Shown piece by piece: positions 1-8,588 of a stretch of DNA of 56,759 nucleotides (position 1 is its first letter; each line of letters opens with the position of its first letter). Both the position numbers and the translations under genes were made by a program. This DNA comes from DAOTTX01 sp034437515 (lineage in GTDB: Bacteria > Chloroflexota > Anaerolineae > Aggregatilineales > Phototrophicaceae). The notes below the pieces were generated by a model that ran no database searches, was not told the origin of the DNA, and was given only the letters and a program-made list of their open reading frames with translations. The stretch lies in contig DAOTTX010000210.1 in NCBI GenBank assembly GCA_034437515.1, positions 1 through 56,759 of the forward strand, in the 5' to 3' direction.

Positions 1-855
1 GCTGGTACGGGACGCTTTGCAGGCCCAACGCTCAGGGACGACACCCCCTTCGCTCCTCTAACCGTTGATCTACCCTTGACGGTATCGCTCTATACCCCCC
101 TGAACGGATACGTGAAATACGGCGTGGCGGTCGTACATACCGTGCGTATGGCGACGCGCATCCACGAATTGATGAACGGTGAGCCGTTCGATCTGGAAGT
201 CTCCGTCGATGAAACAGGCACGACGACCTCCCACGTCCAGCATTTCTACATCGTCAGTGAATTAAAACGGTTAGGCATAGCGTTCGTCAGTATCGCACCG
301 CGCTTCACCGGTCGCTTCGAGAAAGGCGTGGATTACATCGGTGACTTGAACGCGCTGGATCGGGATCTCGAAGGGCACGCGATCGTGATGCGGCACTTTG
401 ACAATACCTACAAACTCAGCCTGCACACTGGGAGTGATAAGTTTGGCGTCTACCCGCTGGCAATGCAGCACACCGTCGGACGCTTGCACCTGAAGACCGC
501 CGGAACAAGTTATCTCGAAGCACTGCGTGTGATGACTGTCGTCAAACCGGCGCTTTTCCGTGAAGTGTTGGATTTCGCTCGTAAGCGGTACGCAGAAGAT
601 CGTAAAAGCTATCACGTCTCTGCAAGTGTGGAAAAAGTCCCCGCGACCGATGAACTCATGGAAGATCAACTACCGGATTTGCTCGATCAGTTCGACGCCC
701 GGCAGGTGCTGCATGTGACATATGGGTCTGTATTGGATGCGTTCGGAAGTCAGATCGCAGACATGCTTGATGCACATACGACGACCTATCATATCGGTTT
801 AAAAGCTCATTTTGAGCGGCATCTCGCCGCTTTCCATACAGAAAGTAATAGGTAA
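1..855 (+). CDS. uxaE: Tagaturonate epimerase family protein, 5' end missing
   Basis: The frame is open from the first base of the window to a stop at 853-855, so this is the C-terminal ~284 residues of a longer protein; the TTG at 76 is not a convincing start because the same frame continues upstream with family-like sequence. The text matches the UxaE (tagaturonate/fructuronate epimerase) family: a DETGT segment, an HFYIVSELKRLGI segment, then APRFTGRFEKGVDYIGDL, a KLSLHTGSDKFGVYP stretch and HLKTAGTSYLEALR. The family interconverts the keto-hexuronates tagaturonate and fructuronate in galacturonate breakdown and is cytoplasmic and metal dependent (family knowledge). No other uronate gene lies downstream, so the rest of any pathway would be upstream, outside the window. 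The assignment is by recognition of conserved segments only. Confidence 0.8.
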   Translation, partial: AGTGRFAGPTLRDDTPFAPLTVDLPLTVSLYTPLNGYVKYGVAVVHTVRMATRIHELMNGEPFDLEVSVDETGTTTSHVQHFYIVSELKRLGIAFVSIAPRFTGRFEKGVDYIGDLNALDRDLEGHAIVMRHFDNTYKLSLHTGSDKFGVYPLAMQHTVGRLHLKTAGTSYLEALRVMTVVKPALFREVLDFARKRYAEDRKSYHVSASVEKVPATDELMEDQLPDLLDQFDARQVLHVTYGSVLDAFGSQIADMLDAHTTTYHIGLKAHFERHLAAFHTESNR

Positions 856-1253
856 AACCGGAGCTGCTTATTCTGTAGGGGAGCATTGATATGTGCCCTA
901 TAGCTGTCAATTTAGGCTTTTGGACCCCACCCGGTCTGACCTTCGGTCAGCCCACCCTCCCCGTAGGCAGACAGGGTAACATGCCTGCTAATGCTTCGGT
1001 GCTACTTCGTCCGTGCATTTTGCGGCTTTGTAGGTGCAAGTCCCCCTTTCCCCGCTGGCGAAGATAGTGCCGATCACGACGTCATCAGCATAATTCCGGA
1101 TGCGCTCTGCGACCCACTAGATGAAAGTTATACAAATCACCGGTGAGTTTACCCGTTCTTGTCCTGTGATATTCCTTGCCAATTGACATATACGACTGCT
1201 CGGTATTTGCGATATGTTTTGTTGCTCAATCACGAGCCATAATAAGGTCTTCA
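856..1253. other. 398-base stretch with no convincing gene
   Basis: It holds a short hairpin (CTGAC/GTCAG around a CTTCG loop at about 930-945) without a T-tract, and a 51-codon open frame at 991-1146 with no ribosome binding site and no recognisable product. The 3' end of the stretch carries the AAGG upstream of the DUF1772 gene. Nothing else is supported. Confidence 0.4.
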
Positions 1254-1787
1254 ATGCGACGATTTACACTTCTGCAAAACAGCACCCTCGCCCTTGCCAC
1301 TTTGATTACCGGGGTGATGGCAGGCTTCTTTTATACGTACACATTTAAAGTCAACCTTGCGCTACTCGAAGTGGATGGGCCGACCTACGCGATGGTACAA
1401 TCCCTGCTGAATGAAAATGTGCGCCATGTCGCATTCTTTGTGTTTTTCTTTGGTGGGGGTGTGGTGCCGGTCATCGCTGTGGCGGTGAATGCGGCGCACT
1501 ATGAGCACATTTCTTTCTGGTTAATCGTCGGTGCGGCAGCGTTGTATATCTTTGACATCATCGCGTTCACGGCGAGTGTGAACCTGCCTTTGAACGCCTA
1601 CACGGAAGCCTGGGACCCCAATGCGCTGCCGTCAGACTGGGCGCAGACGCGCACCGATTGGAACCAGGCGAACAGCCTACGTGTGGGGGCCTCCGGACTG
1701 GCATTTCTGTTGTATGTATCGGCGTTTGTCGTCCGTGCGACGACTGGCAAAGAGACGATCACGCCAACCGTAAGCCAAGAGGGTTAG
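1254..1787 (+). CDS. DUF1772 family membrane protein
   Basis: This is a small integral membrane protein of 177 residues. The frame opens at 1176, but the ATG at 1254 begins the family-like N-terminus (MRRFTLLQNSTLALATL) and is preceded by AAGG, so it is the chosen start. Four hydrophobic segments are visible: about residues 8-29, 58-80, 86-108 and 146-164. The TLITGVMAGFFYTYTFKVN opening, the FFVFFFGGG helix, the NLPLN motif and the W..TR..WNQANSLR loop are typical of DUF1772 (anthrone-oxygenase-like) proteins. Enzymatic activity is known only for a few fungal relatives; the function of bacterial members is generally not known. Its stop overlaps the convergent di-heme gene by 4 bp (TTAG). The family call is fairly firm; the role is unknown. 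Confidence 0.75.
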   Translation: MRRFTLLQNSTLALATLITGVMAGFFYTYTFKVNLALLEVDGPTYAMVQSLLNENVRHVAFFVFFFGGGVVPVIAVAVNAAHYEHISFWLIVGAAALYIFDIIAFTASVNLPLNAYTEAWDPNALPSDWAQTRTDWNQANSLRVGASGLAFLLYVSAFVVRATTGKETITPTVSQEG

Positions 1788-3370
1788 CTACCCGCGAACG
1801 GATCACTAAACGCCGGGTCAGTCGTGAAGTTTTCGTCCGTCAGGCTGTGCAAGAAGTTGATCAAATCCTCTTCTTCCTGCTCGGTGATCTCAAAACCAGG
1901 GATGAAGTTGCTTTTGTAAGGGTTAGTGCGCCCGTCACCGGTGTGTGGCCCGGCTTCGATGACCCGCCCACCCTCGGCGTAAAACTGGATGACGTCCTCT
2001 AGCGTGGCAATGCTGCCGTCGTGCATATAAGGCGCGGTCAACTCGATGTTGCGCAAGGTCGGCGGACGGAAGCGCCCCATGTCTGCCGGTTCTCCGGTGA
2101 TCTCGAACGCGCCGGTGTTGCCGCGTGGGTACGTGCCTTCGCCATCGATGTTATACAGGCCGGTGTTGAAAAATGGTGCTTCGGTGAAGGTGCTTTCCGC
2201 GTGGCGAGTCGAGAGGGTGAAGTTAAACCCACCATGACAATGATGACACTCGAACTTCTCCGAGAGGAACAGGTTCATCCCACGCAATGCCGACTCTGAT
2301 AGGGCATCACGGTCGCTTTGATAGACGAACCGGTCATACGCCGAGTCACCGGAGATCATCGTCCGCACGAAGGACGACAGCGCCGCCACCACGTTATGAA
2401 AGGTGATCGGCTGGCCTTCGTCGGGGAAAGCCTGTGCGAACAACTCTCGATAGAGTGCCTCTTGCTCTAACCGTGCGAGTACCGCATCCTCACTGCCCGT
2501 GACACCCATCTCTACCGGGAATTCGCCGAACAATGGGATGACGACCTGTTGTTCGATCTCGGTGAGTACCGGGTTGCCCCAGGTGAACGTCGAGTTATAG
2601 GCGACGTTGGCGAGTGACTGCGAATTGCGCATATGACTTTCCCCGGTAGAGCCGACCGACACGGCTAGCCCATCGCTGAACGCCTTTTCCTGATGGTGAC
2701 AAGATGAGCATGACATGGTGTTGTTGCCGGAAAGCCGCGTGTCGTAGAACAGATAGCGGCCTAACTCGACTTTTGCCTCGGTCATCGCGTTGTTTTCCGG
2801 TACGGCTGGCACCGGGAAGCCTGCTGGCAGTTCCCAGGCGTAATCAGTCGCGTCTAAGGCCGCAACTTGATCGAAGACCTCAAATTGATCGCCCGTTTCG
2901 TGGGCGAGGTCGGGCAAGTGTGGTTCGGCGACCCGTGCCGCACCCCACATCGCGCCCCCGACGAGCGCACACAAAACAAGTGCCGTCAAGCTGGTGCGCC
3001 ACATTCGACCTGTTTCCAGATCGTTGGGATGACCCAGATGCAGCGCCAGCGCGACGAACCCGATGAGGTCGGCGATGAAAGCGACTGTAGGCGGTGTTTG
3101 CGCTAGCGGCGCGGCGTTGGTAAACGGTACAGCGATGATCTGCGCGAAGATCACCAGGGCGACACTACTACCGGAAAGCAGCAGACCGGCCCAGGCGACC
3201 CGCTTACCGGGTTGCCACAGAAAATAGAGTGCCCACATAAGCTGCACGGCACCCAGCGCCGAATAGAACAGCGCATGGGCGGGTACGTCGGAAAACTCGG
3301 TAGGGGCAAACGGTGAACGGAGAAACCCGGCGACCGCTACCGCTAGAATTGCTAGAAAACGCAGGATCAC
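1784..3370 (-). CDS. MbnH-like di-heme cytochrome c peroxidase family protein with N-terminal membrane domain
   Basis: A 528-residue protein. Residues 1-146 contain about five hydrophobic segments (roughly 1-17, 33-52, 60-80, 97-113, 127-146). Residues ~165-528 form a di-heme peroxidase-type domain with two heme c motifs, CSSCH at 221-225 and CHHCH at 375-379, plus a candidate Met ligand in PYMHDGS (M449). The upstream gene encodes an MbnP-like protein, the known partner of MbnH. In characterised pairs MbnH uses its hemes to oxidise a Trp of MbnP to kynurenine, which creates a copper site (family knowledge). Typical MbnH proteins are soluble exported enzymes without the large membrane domain seen here. 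The catalytic part should lie on the outer face of the membrane. It could instead be a generic MauG/CcpA-type peroxidase, but the neighbour argues for MbnH. Confidence 0.85.
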   Translation of the reverse strand: MILRFLAILAVAVAGFLRSPFAPTEFSDVPAHALFYSALGAVQLMWALYFLWQPGKRVAWAGLLLSGSSVALVIFAQIIAVPFTNAAPLAQTPPTVAFIADLIGFVALALHLGHPNDLETGRMWRTSLTALVLCALVGGAMWGAARVAEPHLPDLAHETGDQFEVFDQVAALDATDYAWELPAGFPVPAVPENNAMTEAKVELGRYLFYDTRLSGNNTMSCSSCHHQEKAFSDGLAVSVGSTGESHMRNSQSLANVAYNSTFTWGNPVLTEIEQQVVIPLFGEFPVEMGVTGSEDAVLARLEQEALYRELFAQAFPDEGQPITFHNVVAALSSFVRTMISGDSAYDRFVYQSDRDALSESALRGMNLFLSEKFECHHCHGGFNFTLSTRHAESTFTEAPFFNTGLYNIDGEGTYPRGNTGAFEITGEPADMGRFRPPTLRNIELTAPYMHDGSIATLEDVIQFYAEGGRVIEAGPHTGDGRTNPYKSNFIPGFEITEQEEEDLINFLHSLTDENFTTDPAFSDPFAGS

Positions 3371-3407
3371 ATTAAACCTCGAAGCTACGTAAGATTCTCA
3401 CTTTTGG

Positions 3408-3453
3408 ATAGACACTTGCTAATAAAACTGTCTATACATTTGCTTATATTATA
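3408..3453 (-). promoter_or_regulatory. Inverted repeat and -10-like element between the MbnP and MbnH genes
   Basis: The 94-base gap between the two genes is AT-rich. It contains the inverted repeat ATAGACA (3408-3414) / TGTCTAT (3429-3435) with a 14-base spacer, and a perfect TATAAT on the minus strand (3448-3453), though with no good -35 element. This may be a secondary promoter with an operator, or a stem-loop that sets the ratio of the two products. Nothing more can be shown from sequence alone. Confidence 0.3.
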
Positions 3454-3464
3454 CCAAACATGAA

Positions 3465-4400
3465 TTAGTTGTCGTCAGTTGCCGTGTCTCCGGTACGCAC
3501 CACGGGTGTCACGTCGTCCAGGCTGCCCATGCGGAAAAATCTCTGTTCGGTGCAATCACCGTCAGGGCAGACGCCATCTTGCAGTGAAAGACCCAGATTC
3601 GGGTACAAAAATTCACAATCGGGGTCATCAATGCCGGACATGCAACCGGGGGGCATTGGCGTACTTTCGTAAAGCGGAATATCCGTCAGCAAACCGCCCA
3701 GGTCGGCGATAATCACATCGTCCTCGAAGTCAAATGTCTCAAATTCGACAGTGACCACATTCGGGCGAGAGCAGGCTTCCACTGGCGGGATGACCGCCGC
3801 CGCTGATTGACAACCCGTGCTGCCGATGTGCAGGTTCCACGCGCTATTTTCTTCCGCATCGGTGATGATATCTACCCGGATGAACTTATAACCACCTTGC
3901 CAGTTCCACCACAGCGCGGCGATGTTCAACGGGGACGGGGCAGTCGTAAAATCCAGGTGGTTGAGATCAAACGGGACGCCGAGGTCGAAGGTCACACCGG
4001 TGTATTCTCCCGCCGGGACTGTGCCGTTTACTTCACCGTTGAGCGCGGCGTTGCCGATCTCCGAACAACTATCACTGCCGTCTTCAAAATCCAGCAGCAC
4101 GACATCTTCGACTTGCCAGAGACCATCCTGTATTAATTCAAGCGGCACGGTGTCACCTTCAGCGGTGGTCAACTGGATGTTGGACACGTAAAAACGAAAG
4201 TCGTTAAAGCTGATGGTGGCCTCACCTGTTCCGACTTCCGCATAGTTCTCACCACAAGTTGCTATGTCCTCGCCGACCATCGCAGCAAAGTTCAGCGTGA
4301 CCGGCATTGTGTCGGTTTCATCATCTTGCGCGGTGTTCGCCAACACCGCGACAACGAATAGGATAAGTAAAACTGTCAATCGAATAACGTGGCTTGGCAT
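3465..4400 (-). CDS. MbnP-like copper-binding protein (metallo-mystery-pair four-Cys family)
   Basis: A 311-residue exported protein. A signal peptide spans about residues 1-24 (VIRLTVLLILFVVAVLA) with no lipobox Cys. The mature part is beta-rich and carries the family hallmarks: ISFNDFRFYVSNIQL at 63-77, an aromatic WWNWQGGYKF at 164-173, and HIGSTGC at 191-197. Cysteines at 49, 112, 197 and 210 could form the conserved four-Cys set, with extra cysteines at 253, 262, 278 and 283 near the C-terminus. In studied homologues one Trp of the WxW motif is converted to kynurenine by the partner MbnH to make a high-affinity copper site. The MbnH-like gene follows directly on the same strand. No methanobactin genes are seen nearby, so the role would be copper binding independent of methanobactin, as in many bacteria with this pair. 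Start: ATG with AAGG nine bases upstream. Confidence 0.8.
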   Translation of the reverse strand: MPSHVIRLTVLLILFVVAVLANTAQDDETDTMPVTLNFAAMVGEDIATCGENYAEVGTGEATISFNDFRFYVSNIQLTTAEGDTVPLELIQDGLWQVEDVVLLDFEDGSDSCSEIGNAALNGEVNGTVPAGEYTGVTFDLGVPFDLNHLDFTTAPSPLNIAALWWNWQGGYKFIRVDIITDAEENSAWNLHIGSTGCQSAAAVIPPVEACSRPNVVTVEFETFDFEDDVIIADLGGLLTDIPLYESTPMPPGCMSGIDDPDCEFLYPNLGLSLQDGVCPDGDCTEQRFFRMGSLDDVTPVVRTGDTATDDN

Positions 4401-4444
4401 GTGCGAAAGCCTTATCTTATAACAAAATTTGAAATGTTATTCCT

Positions 4445-4480
4445 ATTATATGTGTTTATTTTCACAAATGATAATGAAAA
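4445..4480 (-). promoter_or_regulatory. Candidate regulated promoter of the MbnP-MbnH pair
   Basis: On the minus strand a perfect TATAAT lies at 4445-4450, about 45 bases before the MbnP start. The -35 position is not consensus. It is covered by the near-palindrome TTTTCA (4459-4464) ... TGAAAA (4475-4480), with TGATAATGA inside, which resembles a degenerate Fur-type site. The arrangement suggests a metal-responsive or otherwise controlled promoter; which regulator binds is not known. Confidence 0.3.
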
Positions 4481-4635
4481 GCACATAAGAGCTTCATAGC
4501 ACGATCAAAAGTTGGGAGTTTTGTCATGATATATTCGTCAAGTTTTGCCCGGCAAATTAATTCTTTATCCGCTTTTTGGTGGTAAGATTAATTGAAGTTT
4601 AACTAAACTATAATTCTCTAATTAGGGAGAATAAG

Positions 4636-6594
4636 ATGACGTCAAACATGCCCGAAGCCGCACTAACATGGCGAGCAATCACCAGGAAATCACTTGTCTA
4701 TTTTGTGCCAGCGTTCATCTTGCTGGCGATTACCCTGGGATATATCTATAGTGTGGATGCCTCTAGCGAACTGGCAACGATCGAGGCAAACGAACAAACG
4801 CGCATCGAAGTGCTTTCTGAGGTGATCTCAAGTGACTTTAACGCCGTTGTTTCCGACCTGATTTTGGTGGCTGATGATGTCGATCTGGCGCGCTGGCTCG
4901 CTGACGACGGGTCCGCCAGCCGGGCAGATGTTGCCCAGCATTTTTTGAGTATGTCCGAAAATACCGGCTTGTTCGATCAAATCCGTTACATTGACGAAAC
5001 CGGTATGGAAGTTGTGCGAGTGAATTATAACAACGGCGATCCTGAGATCGTACCGGATGACCAGCTCCAGAACAAAGCCGGGCGTTACTACTTCGAGGAT
5101 ACCAACGGATTGAATGCGGGTGAAATTTTCGTCTCACCGTTTGATCTCAATATGGAAAATGGTGAGATTGAACAACCGCTCAAGCCGATGATCCGCTTCG
5201 GGACGCCCGTATTCGATAGTGACGGTGAGCGACGTGGCATCGTCCTGGTCAATTACTTCGGTGAAAATCTGATCGATAATCTACAGTGGGTGGCTGCGGA
5301 CGCGAACTCACAGTTCATGTTACTGAACGAAGATGGGTATTGGCTCGTCGGGTTGGAGGCTGCTGACGAGTGGGGGTTCATGTACGAAGATGCACGGCAA
5401 GCCCTGACCTTCGATAACCGTTATGAAGAGGCATGGGAGCAAATTGCCAGCGCGGATGCCGGGCAGTTCAGGCAGGATCATCTCTTTACCTATGAGGCGA
5501 TCTATCCACTAGAAGAGGTGCAGCGGTTCGTCACGACGACCGACCTTGATGTGGAAACCTCGCAAGATGTTAACGAATACCGTTGGTCTCTGGTTTCTTT
5601 CTTACCGGCGACTCAATTGAGTCCCTGGGAGGTTGGGGGGCTGCAAAGCTACCTTTTGCTGGGTGCGGTATTGGCGGTTGGCCTGATGATGATCTCCGGT
5701 GGTCTAGGTTGGACTACGCTTCGCAGTGAGATCGCCGAAGCGGAAGTGCGGCGGCACCGGGATAACCTCGAAGAACTGGTGAAAGAGCGCACGCATGAAC
5801 TTGAAAAAACCAATCGAGATTATCAATATGCCAATGAGGAGATGCGTAACTTTACCAGCATCGTCTCGCACGATATGCGTAGCCCCATTGCCAGTATTCG
5901 CGGTTTCATGCGTGAAATTCATCTCGATTGGGAAGAACTCACTCCCGTGCTGGATAAGGTCGTTGAGGATGATCGTGCTCGCTTGACGTACCAGCAGCGT
6001 TTGCCGGAAGCGTTCGACCTGATTGATAGTTCAGTCGCACAGATGAACCGGCTGGCGAACGGCATCATCAGTCTTTCCCGCGAGGGTCGGCGTGTACTCT
6101 CACCAGAACCAATCAATACGGTGGTATTCGTGCAGGACATTTTGAATACCTTCGCCCATATGACCCGCACGAACGATATTACGATTGATGTCGCTGCTGC
6201 GCTGCCGACCGTCAAGACGGATCGGCTGGCACTGGAGCAAATTTTTAGCAATTTGATCGGTAACGCCATCAAGTATCTTGATCCGTCGCGCCCTTGTGAG
6301 ATCGAGATTTCTGGCGTCGCCATCGACGATAAGGTGACCTTCCATGTCAAAGATAACGGGCTTGGCATCGATGAAGATCAATACGACAATATCTTCCGGC
6401 TTTACCGGCGCGGGAATGTCAAAGAGGTCGAAGGTGATGGCGCTGGCTTGTACTATACGAGGGCACTTGTACGCCGTCTGGGTGGGAACATTCAGTTTAA
6501 CTCGGTGGCTGGGGTCGGCACGACCTTTAGCTTCACCATCATACAAAATTTGCAGATAGAAGAAAAAGACAATCAGGAGACCTACTATGCATAA
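4636..6594 (+). CDS. Membrane sensor histidine kinase with Cache-like sensor domain
   Basis: A 652-residue two-component sensor. It has a transmembrane segment at about 21-41, a ~290-residue extracytoplasmic region (42-330) with a double-Cache-like pattern (DQIRYIDETGMEVVRVNYN; IRFGTPVFDSDGERRGIVLVNY), a second transmembrane segment at 337-358, and a coiled coil (~362-402). The HisKA phosphoacceptor is H412 in SHDMRSPIASI. The ATPase domain has an N-box at 539-548 (NLIGNAIKYL), a G1 box DNGLGID at 573-579 and a G2 box GDGAGLYYTR at 600-609. The ATG follows AGGGAG. The last eight bases overlap the start of a receiver-only protein, its likely phosphotransfer partner. The ligand is unknown; related Cache sensors bind small organic molecules. 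The AT-rich upstream region carries a TATAAT at about 4609 but no clear -35. Confidence 0.9.
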   Translation: MTSNMPEAALTWRAITRKSLVYFVPAFILLAITLGYIYSVDASSELATIEANEQTRIEVLSEVISSDFNAVVSDLILVADDVDLARWLADDGSASRADVAQHFLSMSENTGLFDQIRYIDETGMEVVRVNYNNGDPEIVPDDQLQNKAGRYYFEDTNGLNAGEIFVSPFDLNMENGEIEQPLKPMIRFGTPVFDSDGERRGIVLVNYFGENLIDNLQWVAADANSQFMLLNEDGYWLVGLEAADEWGFMYEDARQALTFDNRYEEAWEQIASADAGQFRQDHLFTYEAIYPLEEVQRFVTTTDLDVETSQDVNEYRWSLVSFLPATQLSPWEVGGLQSYLLLGAVLAVGLMMISGGLGWTTLRSEIAEAEVRRHRDNLEELVKERTHELEKTNRDYQYANEEMRNFTSIVSHDMRSPIASIRGFMREIHLDWEELTPVLDKVVEDDRARLTYQQRLPEAFDLIDSSVAQMNRLANGIISLSREGRRVLSPEPINTVVFVQDILNTFAHMTRTNDITIDVAAALPTVKTDRLALEQIFSNLIGNAIKYLDPSRPCEIEISGVAIDDKVTFHVKDNGLGIDEDQYDNIFRLYRRGNVKEVEGDGAGLYYTRALVRRLGGNIQFNSVAGVGTTFSFTIIQNLQIEEKDNQETYYA

Positions 6595-6988
6595 CCTACG
6601 TATACTTCTCGTCGAGGACGAACTCGTCCACCGGCGCTTGTTTGAGCGCAATATGCAGCGATACGGCGGCACGATGGAATTCACCACCGTTGAAGATGGA
6701 CGCGAGGCGCTGGATTACCTGATGAAATATGTGCAGAACCCCGATTATCCGCTGTTAGTCATCCTCGACTTGAAGATACCGGTGATGAATGGCATCCAGT
6801 TGCTGCAAAAGATGCAGCAGGACTCAAGTTTGCTTCAGGTGCCAGTAATCGTGCTGACCACCTCAGATGATGACGCTGAGCGCGAGGCATGCGAGTCTCT
6901 CGGTGTGAAATACTATCTCAACAAGCCGTTGGAATTCCGTGATCTGGAAAAATATATCGACAACATCGAGTTCATCTACGCCCAGTGA
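6587..6988 (+). CDS. Single-domain response regulator (Rcp1-like receiver)
   Basis: A 133-residue stand-alone receiver domain. The acidic pair is E10/D11, the phosphoacceptor is D61 in VILDLKIPVMNG, and the conserved Thr (T91) and Lys (K113 in LNKPLEF) are present, so the phosphorylation site appears intact. The length and the extended loop after beta-3 resemble Rcp1-type receivers associated with bacteriophytochrome-like kinases. There is no output domain, so it probably acts by protein contact or as a phosphorelay step. It overlaps the upstream kinase gene by 8 bp, which indicates translational coupling. The cobalamin riboswitch promoter begins 16 bases downstream, so the two units are transcriptionally separate. 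Confidence 0.88.
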   Translation: MHNLRILLVEDELVHRRLFERNMQRYGGTMEFTTVEDGREALDYLMKYVQNPDYPLLVILDLKIPVMNGIQLLQKMQQDSSLLQVPVIVLTTSDDDAEREACESLGVKYYLNKPLEFRDLEKYIDNIEFIYAQ

Positions 6989-7003
6989 ATCGACCCCAGT
7001 TCA

Positions 7004-7032
7004 TTGACAACTGCACTGGAGCCTGCTATGCT
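7004..7032 (+). promoter_or_regulatory. Sigma70-type promoter of the cobalamin importer operon
   Basis: TTGACA at 7004-7009 and TATGCT at 7027-7032 are separated by 17 bases. Transcription would start at about 7040, just before the riboswitch. Confidence 0.7.
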
Positions 7033-7059
7033 CCGATGCAGTTAACAACCTCACAAACT

Positions 7060-7200
7060 AAGACGACGGTGTGCCCTGGCCCGGATGCCAGGCACATAAT
7101 AGGGAAAGACCGGTGACCGTTCGGAGTGAGCGGAAGTCCGGCGCTGTCGCGCAACGGTAAGTGTGGAACGCCCACACCAGCCCGAATACCTGCCATTGTT
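7060..7200 (+). promoter_or_regulatory. Cobalamin (B12) riboswitch
   Basis: The segment has the conserved elements of a cobalamin riboswitch in order: GGTGTGCC and an AATAGGGAAAGACCGGTG-type core (about 7100-7117), TCCGGCGCTGTCGCGCAACGG (7137-7156, in part), and the B12 box AGCCCGAATACCTGCC at 7179-7194. It sits in a ~370-base untranslated leader between a good promoter and a BtuF-like gene. Family knowledge: adenosylcobalamin-type ligands bound here shut down expression of B12 uptake or synthesis genes. About 200 bases follow the aptamer before the start codon, and I did not find a clear terminator with a T-tract in them. The strong AGGAGG at 7396-7401 could instead be sequestered, giving control of translation. 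Confidence 0.9.
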
Positions 7201-7409
7201 CTTAGCTCGTGCCTGTGATTTGCCAAATGGTAAACGCACACCTTCGCGTAAAGGGGAAGCGAGCATGGAAAAACGTTCTGCAAGGCTCAAGCGTTGGCTT
7301 GGGTCACAAATATTAACTCTCCATCGACCCTTCTATAATCGATTATATTCGATCCTCCTGCGAAGTCGTGAGGCTACTGTGTTTATTTTTCGTACAGGAG
7401 GTTTTACAC

Positions 7410-8588
7410 ATGCGTCATCTTTTTTCAATCGTATTGCTGCTTTTTGTCCTTAGTATCCCACTGGTAGCACAGGATACCCCGACCATCACAGAAAACTTAA
7501 CCGAAGACTGCGTCAGCGAGTATGACGAGACGGTCGATTATTTCCCCGATCAAGTCGAGGTCGAATACGCTGAAAAATTCAGCGTCGAATACTTCGATAA
7601 CCACAAAGTGCTGACCGTCGTCACACCCTGGGAAGAAGAAGTCCGTTACGTGCTGGTACAGTGCGGCACACCCGTCCCGCAGGACATCGAGAATGCAACG
7701 GTGATCGAAGTGCCGGTGCAGTCGGTGGTTACCACCTCGACCACGTTTTTACCGCACATCGTCGATCAAAATGTGGTCGAGCGCGTCGTCGGGATAGACA
7801 ACCTGAGTTTTACCAATCTGCCGGAGGTGCTCGAGCGCATCGAGGCTGGCGACATTGCCGAGGTCTACGCGGATTTTGCGCCCAACCGTGAGGTGCTGAT
7901 CGAACTTGACCCGGAACTGATTATCATGCAAGACTTCGCCCCCGATGGCGCATCCGCGCAGCTTCGTGAGGATGGCCTGACCACTGCCTTAAACTACGAT
8001 TTTACCGACATCACCCCGCTGGGGCAGGTGGAGTGGGGTAAATACATCGCGCTGTTCTTCAACACCGAAGCCGTCGCTAATGAGAACTTCGAGACGGTCG
8101 TGAGCGAGTATCAAACACTGACCGCGCTTACCGAAGACGTCGAAGACCGCCCGACCGTGATGGCAAGTGAGCCGTTTCAGGGATCGTGGTTTGTCCCCGG
8201 TGGCAACAGTTACTCGGCGCAAATTTTAGAGGATGCCGGTGCGGATTATCTGTGGTCAGAAAATGAGGCCAGCGGCGGCTTTGAGGTCGAGTTCGAGACG
8301 GTGCTGGACGTGGCTAGCGAGGCCGACTATTGGGTCAACGTCAACTGGACGACGCTCGACGCGGCGCTGGAAGCGACCCCAACATTCGACGCCTTCGCAC
8401 CCGTGCAAGACCAGACGGTCTATGCCTATAACAACGCAGTCGGGACGAACGGCGGGAACCTCTACTTTGAGGAAGGCGCGGCAAACCCCCATCTGGTTTT
8501 GGCGGATCTGATCACGATCTTCCATCCTGATTTGCTGCCGGAACATGAATTGATCTACTATCGGCAAGTCCCGCAGACAGATGAATAG
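7410..8588 (+). CDS. Cobalamin ABC transporter, substrate-binding protein (BtuF-like)
   Basis: A 392-residue exported protein. The frame opens at 7368, but the ATG at 7410 has a near-perfect AGGAGG eight bases upstream and begins directly with the signal peptide (MRHLFSIVLLLFVLSIPLVA), so it is the start. No lipobox Cys is present after the signal. The mature part has an N-terminal extra segment (about 30-95, with two Cys) and then a periplasmic-binding fold of the iron/B12 type, with TSTTFLPHIVDQ, RIEAGDIAEVYADF and ELDPELIIMQDF. The cobalamin riboswitch upstream and the permease and ATPase genes directly downstream (8-bp and 4-bp overlaps) indicate uptake of cobalamin or a corrinoid precursor. 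An iron-siderophore substrate would be the alternative if the riboswitch were not present. Confidence 0.85.
   Translation: MRHLFSIVLLLFVLSIPLVAQDTPTITENLTEDCVSEYDETVDYFPDQVEVEYAEKFSVEYFDNHKVLTVVTPWEEEVRYVLVQCGTPVPQDIENATVIEVPVQSVVTTSTTFLPHIVDQNVVERVVGIDNLSFTNLPEVLERIEAGDIAEVYADFAPNREVLIELDPELIIMQDFAPDGASAQLREDGLTTALNYDFTDITPLGQVEWGKYIALFFNTEAVANENFETVVSEYQTLTALTEDVEDRPTVMASEPFQGSWFVPGGNSYSAQILEDAGADYLWSENEASGGFEVEFETVLDVASEADYWVNVNWTTLDAALEATPTFDAFAPVQDQTVYAYNNAVGTNGGNLYFEEGAANPHLVLADLITIFHPDLLPEHELIYYRQVPQTDE

Noticed and set aside
991..1146. A 51-codon open frame in the gap before the DUF1772 gene
   Set aside because: No ribosome binding site, no recognisable product and an atypical composition; it is likely chance.
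7026..7290. Open frames on both strands across the riboswitch
   Set aside because: The RNA motif explains the conservation; the frames have no ribosome binding site or family-like sequence.
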